From: Cristatella mucedo
Taxonomy: Eukaryota > Bryozoa > Phylactolaemata > Cristatellidae
Direction of reading: 5' to 3'
DNA length: 64,000 nucleotides
NCBI GenBank assembly: GCA_009760855.2
Contig: WPIO01000005.1
Span: 13,411,001-13,475,000 of the forward strand
The translations under genes were made by a program, and so were the position numbers. The notes beneath the pieces are model-generated. The model saw only the letters and a list, made by a program, of their open reading frames with translations, was not told the origin of the DNA and did not search any database. Positions 11,063 through 22,374 of the stretch are shown here, piece by piece (the first letter of the stretch is position 1; each line of letters begins with the position of its first letter).

Positions 11063-11464
11063 GTGCGCTTACGTCGTTTCGAGCTGTTGTCGGCTCGCTT
11101 TTGTCCTGAGTGCTTTTGTCGGTTGCATGAATTGCGGTACCATGCAGATGAATTCACGTACGAACTTCTTCCACGTAGCAGCGCTGCCCACGACCGCTCG
11201 GTTGACGCAGAGCTGGAAGAGCTTCCGATAGCTCAGTGGCTCCAGGCATTTCCGCTCATTTCCCGGTACAAGGACCCAACGGTACCCACAAAGAACGGCA
11301 GCTCGGCTGCCGGCTCGATCACTCAGACGCCCGCATACGTCATTTCCTACTCTTGCGGTCTGTGGCATTCGCGAGGGCATAACATTATCATTACCGTGCG
11401 ACTCTCACTAGTTCGGGTAGCGGCACAACCAATGCAAGCAAATTTGAAGGATTTGAAGCTCTAA
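11063..11464 (+). other. Unassigned open frame, possible exon
   Basis: An open frame of about 133 codons, without an ATG at its start, in a locally GC-richer patch. It includes FCPECFCRLHELRYHADEF and ELPIAQWLQAF, followed by a Ser/Thr-rich stretch. The opposite strand is also open for about 100 codons, which weakens the case. I recognise no family. It could be an exon of an unidentified gene, or chance. Confidence 0.2.
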
Positions 11465-11589
11465 ATACGCCAATAGAAACGACACGGCGTTCGATATCCT
11501 CCACGCAGTGCTAACAGCAATGCCGTATTAAAGAGAGCACAAATAATAGTGTGTATATTACAGCTGATACGATAAGGTGACTTCCAACA

Positions 11590-12910
11590 GACTTTCTTTC
11601 TAGGTGTTTACATTTGCTGCAAAGGAAATAAGATTGAATGGTTAGTGGTAGCATGCTCAATACACAACAAGAATAACATGGTTAGGAGTGACATGCATAG
11701 GGTCAGCATTTATTTAGTGTAATGTAACGTAATGTAATGTAATGTATCTCCTCTGCAACTCCTCAAAGCCATAAAGACTATGTGGGTGTTACGCAGGAGA
11801 GTTTTGTATAGCGCACTCACAGTCTATGCGGCTTTCGATACGCATTCGGTAGCCAAAAGACTTCGCCTCACACAACAAAGAGAAATTGGGAAGCATAGCA
11901 GAGTCAGGAGAGCAGTTGAGGTAGTGAGTAGCATAGAAGTAATAGCTCAGGACCGCTGAAAACGATGAGCTATAGCCGGAATCAGGAGGAGTAGTTGTAG
12001 TTGCGTAAGAATTTTGGAAGCGAGTTCCACAGTTTGGGACCTGCAGAGCTAAAGCTTCTGTTGCCAACGGTCTTTAAGCGGAGAAATAGAACAGCTAATT
12101 TATTGTCCATACAGGACCTGAGGGCACGAGGAGGCTGAAATTGGTGTAGCAGTTCAGCTAGCTAATGCGGTTAGTGGCAGCACGCACAGTGTCAGCACGC
12201 ATAAGCACATCAAGGACGAATCACAGGGACCCACTTAATGCTGTGATAAATAGGTGCGCTTCTAGTTTCTTTTTAAATGTGGTCAATTCAGATGTCGTGA
12301 TGCAGGTCGGGAGCGAGTTCCAGGAATTGGGCGCATACGAATTAAATGCATGGTCTCCAAAGGATTTGAGGTTTCTATGAGGTATAGGTAAATAGTTAGA
12401 TTCCGAAAAGCGGGTGTACGATGCTGAGCCTGGTGGGGAATTAGATCTGATAGGTAGGCTGCAACCAAAGAATGAAGGGATCTAAAAGTGGGCGACCAAA
12501 CCTTAGTCAATCCGTTGCTTGAATGGTAGGCAGTGCAGGTCTGCGAGAAGTGGTGTGATGTGGCAACTGCGACGCTTACGACAGAGAGGCCTAGCATCAG
12601 AGTTTTGCACCAGCTTTAAGCGCCTGATTGCACAGGCCGGTAGACCAGCAAGCAGTGAGTTTCAGAAGTCAAGACGGGATCTTACAAACGCATGGACCAA
12701 TTTAGATGCTTGTCTAAACAAGCCCGAGTTTTAGCAATTTTATATAGATGAAAGCAGACTTGACTGCGGAGCTGATGCGGTTTTCTAATGAGAGGTCACA
12801 TTAGAACATGACACCGGGATTTCGCGAAGATTCAACCGGAGATGTGCAGGCAGAGCCGATTTTGAGCGTTAGCCTTTCCAACTTTAGAATCACACTTGGT
12901 TGCGACGTAC
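11590..12910 (-). mobile_element. LINE family A copy interrupted by a family B insertion
   Basis: Minus-strand family A. The 3' UTR is at 11,590-11,710, the remaining UTR and RT C-terminal region at about 12,162-12,910 (for example the reverse of CTGCACTGCCTACCATTCAA). The piece between, 11,712-12,160, is LINE B. The break falls inside the GCATGC-rich 3' UTR of A, with a few bases lost. Coding frames are broken. Confidence 0.85.
11712..12160 (-). mobile_element. LINE family B 3' end nested in LINE A
   Basis: The reverse complement ends in family B's 3' end, with GTTACATTACA-like repeats (TGTAATGTAATG on the + strand), preceded by the family's CGTGAGACGAAG and CTCAACTGCTCTCCTGACTC words. It is truncated on its 5' side at CAGCTGAACTGC. 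Compare the full-context copy at 17,769-19,865. Confidence 0.87.
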
Positions 12911-13470
12911 CTTCTTCGCTGGGCAAAATGTTAAACTCTTGGCCAGTAATTTTCGTGCTGTCATTATTCTCATCGAAAAAGAGGCCACTCTGTATAACAA
13001 TTGTCAGAAGAAAAGTAAATCGCAGACGATATCGCAGAATATCGGGCCTTTTTGTTTCTGCAGCATCACGTGGACTTCCGCTTCCCCTTCCGTGGGACGG
13101 TCACGTGGGTTGAACTCGTCTCGCCCGGCATCCGAAGCACCGACCCCGACCCAGACCCGAAGCTCGCTAGCGGCTTCGGGTCGCATTTCGCTTGCTCCGA
13201 TCGACTCGTCACACCAGCCGAGGCGACCAGCGCTGGGTGCGCCAGGCTAACCGATAACGCTCCCCGCCAAAGCAATAGAGTGGCGCTAGCCTCTTCTGTG
13301 AAAGGGCACTCGCCCGTACAAGTCGTCGTTTGTCACTGGTTCGACACGTCCAGGCGGTCACGTGGACGGCATAGCATGACGTTTCTATTTCACTGTTTGC
13401 TCAACTTTTTGTAGAAAGACAATTCGAAAGAATGCGAAACACGATGCTGCGACGACGGCTTCGAGCGCTA
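12911..13470. other. Moderately GC-rich stretch with two GGTCACGTGG sites; no gene recognised
   Basis: CpG-containing sequence with several overlapping open frames on both strands, none recognisable. The 10-mer GGTCACGTGG, which contains a CACGTG E-box, occurs at 13,099-13,108 and 13,356-13,365. This may be a regulatory or promoter-like patch, but no transcript start is visible. Confidence 0.3.
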
Positions 13471-13730
13471 TGCACGCAGAGGAGATAATCAGAGACTCGA
13501 GAGAGCGAACACCCAAGCTCGTACAGACCGTGGTGGAGGTACGGAGGGGGCGGGCCCTGCAAGGAGGACGCTCTAGAAGGAGGACTGGAGAAGGAATAGC
13601 AAGAAGATTCAAAATGAGCAAAATGAGCAAGACATGTGGACTGGGGCAGAGAGATGCATGGAGAGACAGAGGGAGACAAAGTGGCATGGAGAGACAGAGA
13701 GGCAGAGAGAATATGCATAGAGAAGCCATG

Positions 13731-13903
<173 letters not shown>

Positions 13904-13944
13904 CACACCGAGAGATAGACCGAGACAGAGGCACACAGAAAGAC

Positions 13945-14204
13945 AGTGGGTCCCTGCGATTCGTCCTTTATGTGCTTATGCATGCTGACACTGTGCATGC
14001 TGACGCTAACCACATTTGCATGCTGACCCTGTGCATGTCACCCCTAACCATGTTATTCATGTTGTTTGTTTATCAAGCATGATATTACTCACCATTCAAT
14101 TGCATTTCCCTTTGCAGCAAATGTAAAGCGTCTGGAGAGAGATTGAGTTCTCTGAGGGCGCTTTGTCAAGTGCATTAATATTATTGTTATTATTATTACT
14201 ATTA
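13945..14204 (+). mobile_element. LINE family A 3' end
   Basis: It starts in the family's 3' UTR (GTGGGTCCCTGCGATTCGTC). It runs through the terminal hairpin (AAAGCGTC ... GGGCGCTTT) and ends in ATT-rich repeats. Its 5' side abuts the GA microsatellite. Confidence 0.85.
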
Positions 14205-14399
14205 GAGGCAGAGAGAGAGGGACAGAGACAGCGACAGGGAGAGACAGAGAGACAGAAAGAAAAAGATGCAGAAATAGTCGGAGACACCAAGACGTAGAGA
14301 CAAAAGAAAGCAAAAAAGAGAGAGGGTAAAATATATAAATATCCAGTATAAACTGAACACACAATTTATTCAGGTAGTACACATATATGATTACACAAG

Positions 14400-14520
14400 T
14401 AATTCGTTTGCTAAGCACTCCAATGGAACTCAATCTCATTCTAGGCGCTCTACATATATAACGCGAGGCCTGCGACCTTTGTCGTTAGGAGGTGAGCGCC
14501 TTACCCCTGGGCCAAACCAG
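14400..14520 (-). mobile_element. SINE-2 copy
   Basis: On the minus strand it has a tRNA-like head (TGGTTTGGCCCAGGGGTAAG) and a LINE A-like tail (reverse of CTCAATCTCATTCTAGGCGC). The head is shared with the copies at 44,150, 47,640, 54,685 and 60,885. Confidence 0.7.
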
Positions 14521-14529
14521 GGTGCCTTC

Positions 14530-15171
14530 AAATAGATTCGCAGGTAAATACACACATCTGGAGCTGAATAAAAATTAGCTGGAGAGGGAACGTAGGGACG
14601 CAGGTTTGAGAGAGGGAAGAGAAAGAGAGCACAAAATTGGACAGCGAGTGCACAGGGAAACAGGACAAGCAGAACAAGGCGAGAGGCAGACGAGGTGGCG
14701 ATTAGAATGAAAAGTGGTGCTATTGAGAAAACGGATGCAAGCACGAGTAAAAAGCAGTCATGAAAAACTTTGAACTGCTACAGCTGAATTCGTGGAGGCA
14801 TCGGTGTGTTCCATGCGATTGTCAGAAAAGCAAGACCTGCTTGACGGTAGACATTGGCGAGATGAACGCGGCCAAATATACGGGTTCTGATTATATGAGC
14901 GCAACAAGGAGCAACTCGTGATGCAATGCCGTAAAAAAATGGTACATAAAAGGAAAATCGACGCGTAGTTGGCAGGCTTTCTATGTTGTCCAGAGCGAAT
15001 CGCTCGAACTTTCGTGCACAAAGCGAGCGACTGCGAGCTGACACCGTGCCCCTAGGTCGTTTCGGTTGAAAGACGCGACTCCCCTATTCCCACTTGGCTG
15101 AACTTCGACAGACGCGCGGGGTCGGCAGCGACGGCCGTTGACGGACGAGCGAACCAGCGTGGAGCGGTGAG
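14530..15171. other. Stretch with nothing recognised
   Basis: No repeat family or splice-supported exon was found. Open frames occur on the minus strand without recognisable content. Confidence 0.4.
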
Positions 15172-15289
15172 GCTCGCCTCTGCTCTGCGGCATGCTCGCC
15201 TCTGCTCTGAGGCTCGCCTCTGCTCTGAGGCTCGCCTCTGCTCTGCGGCATGCTCGCCTCTGCTCTGAGGCTCGCCTCTGCTCTGCGGC
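15172..15289. repeat. 18-bp tandem repeat (GCTCGCCTCTGCTCTGAG)
   Basis: About six to seven copies of the 18-mer, some with a variant end (CGGCAT) that makes 20 bp. Minus-strand frames through it read as SLRAEA or RRASEQ repeats. It sits at the left edge of a GC-rich patch. Confidence 0.9.
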
Positions 15290-15835
15290 CTGCGCGCCGC
15301 GAGTTGCACGTCGCCAGGCCAGCTGTACCGCGGCTACCGCGGTACAGCTCCGTTCGCCGAGCTTGCGGACAAAATTCTCGGCATGCAGATATTCTTCTGC
15401 CGCAGGAAGCCTTAAAACGCTCGAATTCAGCAGTTTTCACAGTCAGCGGCTTTGGAGAGGAGGAGGCCACCTCTTTGCAACCGCTACTAGCCGGCTCGCA
15501 GCCGGCCGCCAGGTCCAAGTCAGCGTTAGCCGGGTACGCGGTCCCGGTGCGTCGGCTCTTGAGAAGTGAACGTCGTCAGCTGTCGCCGCCGCCGCAGCGG
15601 ACGGAGCTCGTCGAGGCCGCGACTCGACTCGACCTGACTCGTCGCTGATGCTGAGGCGCCTGCCTCAAGGGGGCTCGCTCGCGCAGACGACCTGCCGTGC
15701 AGCCGGCTGAGGGTCGCCGTCTCTGGGCGGGTCACAGTACACAGAGTACTCTGAGGGGGCTCGTTGAGAGCAGCTGCTGTTAGGCGGGCGAATCTTGAAG
15801 TCTCGCTCAGCACGTATCGGCGCGAACCTCAGCAC
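15290..15835. other. GC-rich, CpG-bearing patch; no gene recognised
   Basis: This is GC-rich sequence with frames open on both strands for more than 100 codons (for example + 15,250-15,648 and - 15,084-15,518), as expected from base composition alone. It could be a CpG island or the first exon of an unidentified transcript. No splice partner or protein family was recognised. Confidence 0.3.
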
Positions 15836-16059
15836 GCACGTTCACAAAGCTTAATACTTCATCTATATGCCCTATGTGAACGTTCATTACGTCGCCGCGG
15901 TTGAGTCGGATTGATGGAAACGTGGGCGCGGTTACGGCCATATGGCGGCACAGGCGGTACGGCGGCTGCAGCCGGAGAGCGTGGAGAGCGCGAGGAGTGT
16001 GAGCTGGCCGCTCTTGCTCAGGAAACATCCGAGTTTGCATTCAAAGAAAAGCAAATACA

Positions 16060-16195
16060 GATTGGCTGATTCAACTGCCTTGTTTTATATAGCGGCGTAT
16101 GAGCCTTGGCAGCCGTCACTCCTGCTCGCAGCGGGTAATAGAGGATTGCATTCTCTTCAGGACTCGAACCCGCGACCTGGGTTATGTTTTTGTTA
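16060..16195 (-). mobile_element. SINE-1 copy
   Basis: Minus-strand SINE-1: the reverse of GATTCAACTGCC and TATATAGCGGCG at the tail, and a B-box-like GGGTTCGAGTCC read on the minus strand (16,163-16,172 region). Confidence 0.65.
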
Positions 16196-16494
16196 ACGCG
16201 GGGCTTTGGTAATTTGAAAACACTTACCCTTGTTTGGGCACTTGCTCTTGACAAAGATATCGAGGAGCTATTGACTACGTGTAAAACCATCCATAAATAA
16301 AGCAATTAGTGGCCGCTACCTCGAACAGTGAAAGGTGGGCATAATATGCTAACCTTAATTTTGAGACTTTCGGATGCTTAGCTTGTTAACTTGACTAGTC
16401 ATCTATTCCAATCGCTCAGCGTCGGCTATAAAATCCATCTACGTGACTTCCGTGTTCATGTCTTCATTCGGACTCGCCTAACGGATATTACAAA

Positions 16495-16805
16495 CGCGGT
16501 GTGATGCATCCACGTCCGGTCAGAACTAGGCAGCAAACACAGCGCTCGTAACGGTGCTAGTCTCAACCAACGCGCTACAAGGACTGATGATGTCAGAAAC
16601 TTGTATCTAGCCACGGAACGCGCTCTTATCTTACCACATTAACATCCGTATTCATAGTCCGTATTCATTTATAATGTAGACCAGTCTATTTGCCGGCATC
16701 GGACGGTTACCGGCGTTCAACGGCAGCCAAGACGTACACCAACGGCTCTCCGGCCTAGAGCTGAAATCAGCTCCAATGCCAATGCCAAATCCTGAATCAC
16801 AGCTG
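16495..16805. repeat. Dispersed repeat D, copy 1
   Basis: This aligns end to end by eye with 57,975-58,315. Shared blocks in the same order are CGCTCGTAACG, GCTAGTCTCA, CGGTTAC.GGCGTTCAAC and CAGCTCCAATGCCAATGCC. A weaker third match lies near 60,065-60,110. It is not part of the LINE or SINE families in this window; its class is unknown. Confidence 0.7.
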
Positions 16806-16834
16806 TCCGCCTCTCTCATGGCGCGGGCTTGTTA

Positions 16835-16985
16835 TAATTCATTATATATAATTCATTTATGTAGCGCCCCAAGAGAACTTAATCTCTATTCAAGCGCTTC
16901 ATGTATGCCTCGGGGCTCGAGCCCACGACCTCAGTCAGACCTTGGTCGGGGCGTTATTATACTGCAACGGCAAATGACTATCGCA
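16835..16985 (-). mobile_element. SINE-2 copy
   Basis: On the + strand it reads ATTTATGTAGCGCCCCAAGA, then AATCTCTATTCAAGCGCTTC, then a GGGCTCGAGCCCACGACCTC block. This is the reverse of the SINE-2 tail and B box. Confidence 0.8.
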
Positions 16986-17269
16986 TAATCGCGAATAATG
17001 CTTACAAGGGCCTACAAATGAAAACTTGTTTCAGTTATTTTCAAATTGATATTGAATTCAAGTAAATTTTAAAGTGCTCTTTCAGAATCTGTAAGTAACT
17101 CTATTTGACCCAGCACGTCAGAATTTTTAACAATTTGCGTTTTTATTTTACAACACTTTCCCATTCAGTACAATAGCTTTTTACACTTGTTTAATGACAC
17201 TATAATCTGGCTTAAATACAGTTTAAACATACGTCTTCCTTCATTTGAGCAAATATGTTTAAACTGCCT

Positions 17270-17768
17270 CTTCCTCGACTTTCTGCTACATAACATTGCT
17301 GAAATTCGGGCTTGTGTAGGCAAGGATACCACGTCTAAGCTGGTCGATGCATTTGTGACATCCCGTCTTGACTTCTGTAACTTACTGCTTGCTGGCCTAC
17401 CGGCATGGACAATCAGGCGATTACAGCTGGTGCAAAACTCGGCAGCCAGGCTTGTCTGTCGTGAGCGTCGCAGTTGCCACATCACACCACTTCTCGCCGA
17501 CCTGCACTGGCTACCAGTCAGAAAAAGCATCGATTTCAAGGTTCTGTCCCTCACTTTCAGGTCCCTTCATTCTTTGACTCCAGCCTACCTATCAGATATA
17601 CTGCCCTACCAGGCTAAGCATTGTACTACTCGCTTTTCGGAATCTAACTGTTACTTATACCTCGTACAAACCTCAAATCCTTTGGAGGACGTGCCTTTAG
17701 TTCGCATGCTCCCAAAGCCTGGAACTCACTCCCAACTTGCGTCACGACATCCCCTGACTTGACCACAA
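17270..17768 (+). mobile_element. LINE family A, 5' part of a split copy
   Basis: RT C-terminal region, including [16 protein letters not shown] and [19 protein letters not shown]. It stops abruptly at TTGACCACA, where LINE B starts. The rest of the same copy resumes at 19,866. Confidence 0.88.
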
Positions 17769-19865
17769 GAACGTCGTTTCGAGAAATCGGGGTCTCAGGC
17801 AGACCTAGTCAATTTTAAAGACTTCCTTCGAGTTTACACCCGAAAGCTTAAAAAAGCCAGGGTTTCTTTTTTCATTAGAAATCTGAATTCCTGCCAGTCG
17901 GACACTAAACAGATTTACAAAACAGTAAACCATTTACTGGCCCATGCTGTCAGGTCTGACTCCCCAGATATTAAGGGCTCAGCCGAAAAGTTTTCAGCCT
18001 TCATTAATGAAAAAATTGTGCACATTTGTGCCTCCATTAAGCCCCCTCCAACCAAAGCAATCGCGGTTCCTCAACCTGTGACTTTTCTTAGAAGGTTCTC
18101 CGATGTTTCTGCCTGTGATGTGGCTGCCTTAGTAAGGTCTAGCAAAAAGAGCTCGTCTCCTGAAGACCCTATACCTTCAACTCTGTGATCTTCACTTGCA
18201 GACCAACTTAGCCCTCCCATAACCAACATTTTTCATGCTTCTTTGGGAAAAGGGGTCGTCCCCAAGTCCTTCAAATCGGCAATCGTTAGACCTATTCTAA
18301 AAAAGCCTGGATTAGACACAGAGGTCCTAGCAAGCTATCGTCCAGTTTCCCTTCTTCCGTTCTTATCAAAGATTCTTGAAAAAACTGTTGCTAAGCAGCT
18401 AGTTGAACATATTGAAAATAATAGAATGTCAGAAACATTTCAGTCAGGGTTCAAGAGGCAGCACTCTACTGAAACTGCTCTCCTCCGTGTTAACAATGAC
18501 ATTCTACGTGGCAACGACGACGGGAATGTCACTGCCCTAACTCTGCTAGATCTGTCTGTTTGCTGCCTTCGACACTGTTGATCACGAAGTTCTGCTTGAA
18601 CGATTGATAACAACGATCGGTCTGGCAGACGAAGCACTGGCGTGGTTTAAATCATACTTGTCTGATCGAGTTCAATCCGTGTCGTGTGGGGGTCAGGTCT
18701 CAGACATGAGAAGGGTCACCTGTGGAGTCCCTCAAGGGTCTGTACTCGGTCCTTTGCTGTTCTCCATTTATACACAACCTCTGGGAAAAGTGATTAAGGC
18801 CCATCGAATAGGATATCACTTCTATGCTGACGATACTCAGTTGTATTTGTCATTTAAACCGTCGGAATCTGCTGCAGCAACTGAGAAACTGAATGCTTGC
18901 CTTGCCGATATTCGATCCTGGATGTCGGAAAACTTCCTGAAATTAAATGACGATAAAACCGAACTGCTTCTCATAGGACACCCTAAGCGTGTGACTGGAT
19001 TAAAAGGCTTTGCTGTTCTAATAGGTGATGCTATTGTGCGACCTTCAGTACGTGCTCGTAATCTAGGTGTCGTGTTCGACAGCTGCCTAGGTTTCAATAG
19101 CTTCTTTCAGAAGACTGCCTCTAGAGCTAGCCATCACATCCGATCCCTATCCAAGATTAGAAGCTGTCTCCCACAGTGGCTTGTAAAACATTCAACTAGC
19201 TCCTTAGTTCTGTCTCGGCTTGATTATTGTAATTCTTTTTTGGCTGGGCTGCCAAAGAAAGCTATTATGCCACTACAGCGGACTATGAATATGGCTGCAA
19301 GGTTGGTCTTCAAGTCCCAGCGGTTTGAGCACGTGTCACCTCTGTTGAAAGAGCTAGGATGGTTGCCGGTTGAGCAAAGGATACAGAGGAAAGTTCTTAC
19401 GCTGACCCACAAGGCCCGCCACGGCTTGGCTCCTTCGTACCTAGCTGAACTGCTGCATCAGTTTCAGCCTGTTCGCGCCCTCAGGTCCTGTGTGGACAAT
19501 AAATTAGCTGTCCCATTCCTCCGCTTAAAGACCGTTGGCGACAGAAGCTTTAGCTCTGCAGGTCCTAGACTGAGGAACTCGCTTCCAAAATTCTTACGCA
19601 ACGACATCTACTCTCCAACTGCCGACTATGGCACATCTTTTTCAGTGGTCCTGAACTGCTACTTCTATGCTACTCACTACCTCAACTGCTCTCCTGACTC
19701 AGCTATGCTATCCACTTTCTCTTTGTTGCGTGAGACGAAGTCTGTTGGCTACCGAATGCGTACCGAAAGCCGCTTAGGCTGTGAGTGCGGTATACAAAAC
19801 TCTCCTGCGTAACACCCACATGGTCTTTATGACTTTGTGGAGTTACTGACGGAGATACATTACAT
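17769..19865 (+). mobile_element. LINE family B, longest copy (about 2.1 kb), nested in LINE A
   Basis: This non-LTR reverse transcriptase of the CR1/L2 type lacks the endonuclease half. In order it shows KNPG-like KKPGLDTEVLASYRPVSLLP (about 18,300), the FQSGFK block, the motif A region near 18,555, [16 protein letters not shown] (about 18,725), the catalytic YADD at 18,823-18,834, and a C-terminal region with [16 protein letters not shown]. Defects: an in-frame TGA at 18,186-18,188 and a short insertion of about 4 bp near 18,556-18,562 that shifts the frame within motif A. Downstream of that it is open for about 400 codons. Its 3' end is GGAGATACATTACATT. It is a dead copy, but recent enough to read through. 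Confidence 0.93.
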
Positions 19866-20152
19866 TCAAAAAGAAATTTAAAATGCACCTATTTATGACA
19901 GCATTTAGTGGGTCCCTGTGATTCGTCCTTCATGTGCTTATGCGTGCTGACACTGTTGCATGCTGCCACTGACCACACTTGCATGCTGAATCTGTGCATG
20001 TCACCCCTAACCACGTTATTCATGTTGTTTATTGATCATGCCAATACTCACAATTCAATCGCGTTTCCCTTTGCAGCATATGTGAAGCTCCTAGAAAGAG
20101 ATTGAGTTTTCTAAGGGCGCTGTATAAGTGCATTATTATTATTTTTATTGTT
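19866..20152 (+). mobile_element. LINE family A, 3' part of the split copy
   Basis: It continues the copy that ended at 17,768, from CAAAAAGAAATTTAAAATG through the 3' UTR to the terminal hairpin and ATT-rich tail near 20,150. The two halves together match the uninterrupted family A copies at 34.2 and 44.6 kb. Confidence 0.87.
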
Positions 20153-20159
20153 AACTCTA

Positions 20160-20664
20160 ACCCAGTCATTTTTATGTAAACTGTGTGCCCTTTGAACAAT
20201 TCTCTAATATGTGGACCAGAAAAAAGCCAGCTTTCATTTTTGCCTCGCTAATTGTAGGACACTTTTCTGGTAAGTACTTAAAAGGATCATCTTTTTGGTT
20301 CAGACCTTAGCATAGTTGTACATTAATCCAAGCTCCGTTTGTTTAACTAGACCTTAGGTGTTGCTGCAGTAGACTAGTGAATCCTTCATCCAAAAGTACG
20401 GAAGAAACTCTTTTTCACGATGTCTGTGCCACAAAAATGTAGTACCAAGCGCAAGAAAGTTTCTCTCTTTATTCTAGAACCGAGAGTTCACCGGCCTCTT
20501 TGAGCAGGTCAAGGTCTCTCACTATGTCATCAAGATCAGATTGTGTCATTAGTTTAGACTTTAGAACGTCAAAAGCAACATAGTTGTCATCAAAGCCACC
20601 TTAACAGCCGTTCGTGTACGTGTCTGGTTTGCAACTCCGCGAAGCCACGAAACCTTTTATGAGC
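20160..20664. other. Stretch with nothing recognised
   Basis: AT-rich sequence between two LINE copies, with no exon or repeat family supported. Confidence 0.4.
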
Positions 20665-22040
20665 GGTGCTACGCAGGAGAGCACTTCCTGGAGCGAAACT
20701 AAAACCCTGCGAGGGACTTCTTTCGCATTCGCTAGCAAACAGCCGTCATCTCACTTAACACAGCAACGTGAAAGGCTGAGTCAAAATGATGGGGAAATAG
20801 GTGAGTAGCATAGAAAAATTGTAGCACACTGATAAAAAGCCGCTGCTAAAGTATGCGGCAGGGGTTGAGGTAGTGAGTAGCTTGGAAGTAGCAGCTCAGG
20901 ACCGCTGGAAAGGAAGAACCATAGTCGGCGGCAGCAGGAGAGTAGCTGTTGTTGCGTAAGAATTGCGGCAGAGTTCCACAGTCCACGACCTGCAGAGCTA
21001 AAGCTTCTGTCGCCAACGGTCTTTAAGCGGAGGAATGGAACAGCTAATCTATTGTCCACTGAGAGCTCGAACAGGCTAAAACTGGTGCAGCAGTTCAGCT
21101 AGGTATGGAGGAGCCAAGCCATGGCGGGCTTTGTGGGTCAGCGTAAGATCGTTGCTCTGTATACGTTGCTCAACCGACATCCATCCTAGCTCTTTTAGCA
21201 AAGGAGACACGTTCTCAAACCTCTGGGACTTGAAGACTAGCCTTCGAGTAATATTCATAGTCAGCTGCAGTGATCTAATTGCTTTCTTTGGTAGCCCAGC
21301 CAAAAGGGAATTACAGTAATTAAGCCGAGACAGAACTAAGGAGCTAGGTAAATTTTTTACAAACCACTGTGGAAGACAGCCCCTAATCTTGGATAGGGAT
21401 CGGACGTGATGGCTAGCTGTAGGAGCAGTCTTCTGAATGAATCTTTTAAAATTTAGGCAGCTATCAAAAACGACACCTAAATTTCGAGCACGTAGTGATG
21501 GTCGCACAACAGCATCACTTATTAGAAGAGTGAAGCGTTTGAATTCAACCACGCGCTTAGGGTGTCCTATGAGAAGCAGTTCGGTTTTATCGTCATTTAG
21601 TTTCAAGAAGTTTACCGACATCCAGGATCGAATATCGGCAAGGCAAGCATTCAGTTTCTCAGTTGCTGCAGCAGATTCCGACGGTTTAAATGACAAATAC
21701 AACTGAGTATCGTCAGCATAGAAGTGATATCCTATTCCATGGGCCTTAATCACTTTTCCCAGAGGTTGTGTATAAATGGAGAACAGCAAGGGACCGAGGA
21801 CGGACCCTTGAGGGACTCCACAGCTGACCGGTCTCGTGTGTTAGACCTGACCCCCATACGACACGGATTGAACACGATCAGACAAGTACGATTTCAACCA
21901 ATACCAGTGCTTCGTCTGCCAGAGCGATCGTTGTTCTCAATCGTTTAAGCAGAACATCGTGATCAATGGTTTCGAAGGCAGCTGACAGATCTAGCAGAGC
22001 TAGGGCAGTGACATTCCCGTCATCGTTGCCACGTAGAATT
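20665..22040 (-). mobile_element. LINE family B copy, 5'- and internally damaged
   Basis: On the minus strand, 21,789-21,076 reads as RT from [20 protein letters not shown] through YADD to [15 protein letters not shown] and [21 protein letters not shown]. The 3' part (20,665-21,060) is rearranged or divergent. The 5' end at about 22,040 is at the DVTGNVTALALLDLS-like region. It is not functional. Confidence 0.87.
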
Positions 22041-22181
22041 TAATTGTGGTGGCTTAAGCAAGAAATTGAAAATCGAACACAGAGTAAGACACACAAAGAA
22101 AGGCAAAATGAAAATAAATGAGTGTATGAAAAATATGAGATCGAGCAAGGCTATATAGGTATGTGAACGTATCGTGTGTAT

Positions 22182-22373
<192 letters not shown>

Positions 22374-22374
22374 T

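Noticed and set aside
17187-17762. Apparent 191-codon gene
   Set aside because: It is the RT C-terminal part of LINE A, with the same protein wording as several other copies in the window.
18604-19812. 402-codon open frame as a host gene
   Set aside because: It carries YADD and [13 protein letters not shown] and is the reverse transcriptase of LINE B, with a stop and a frameshift just upstream.
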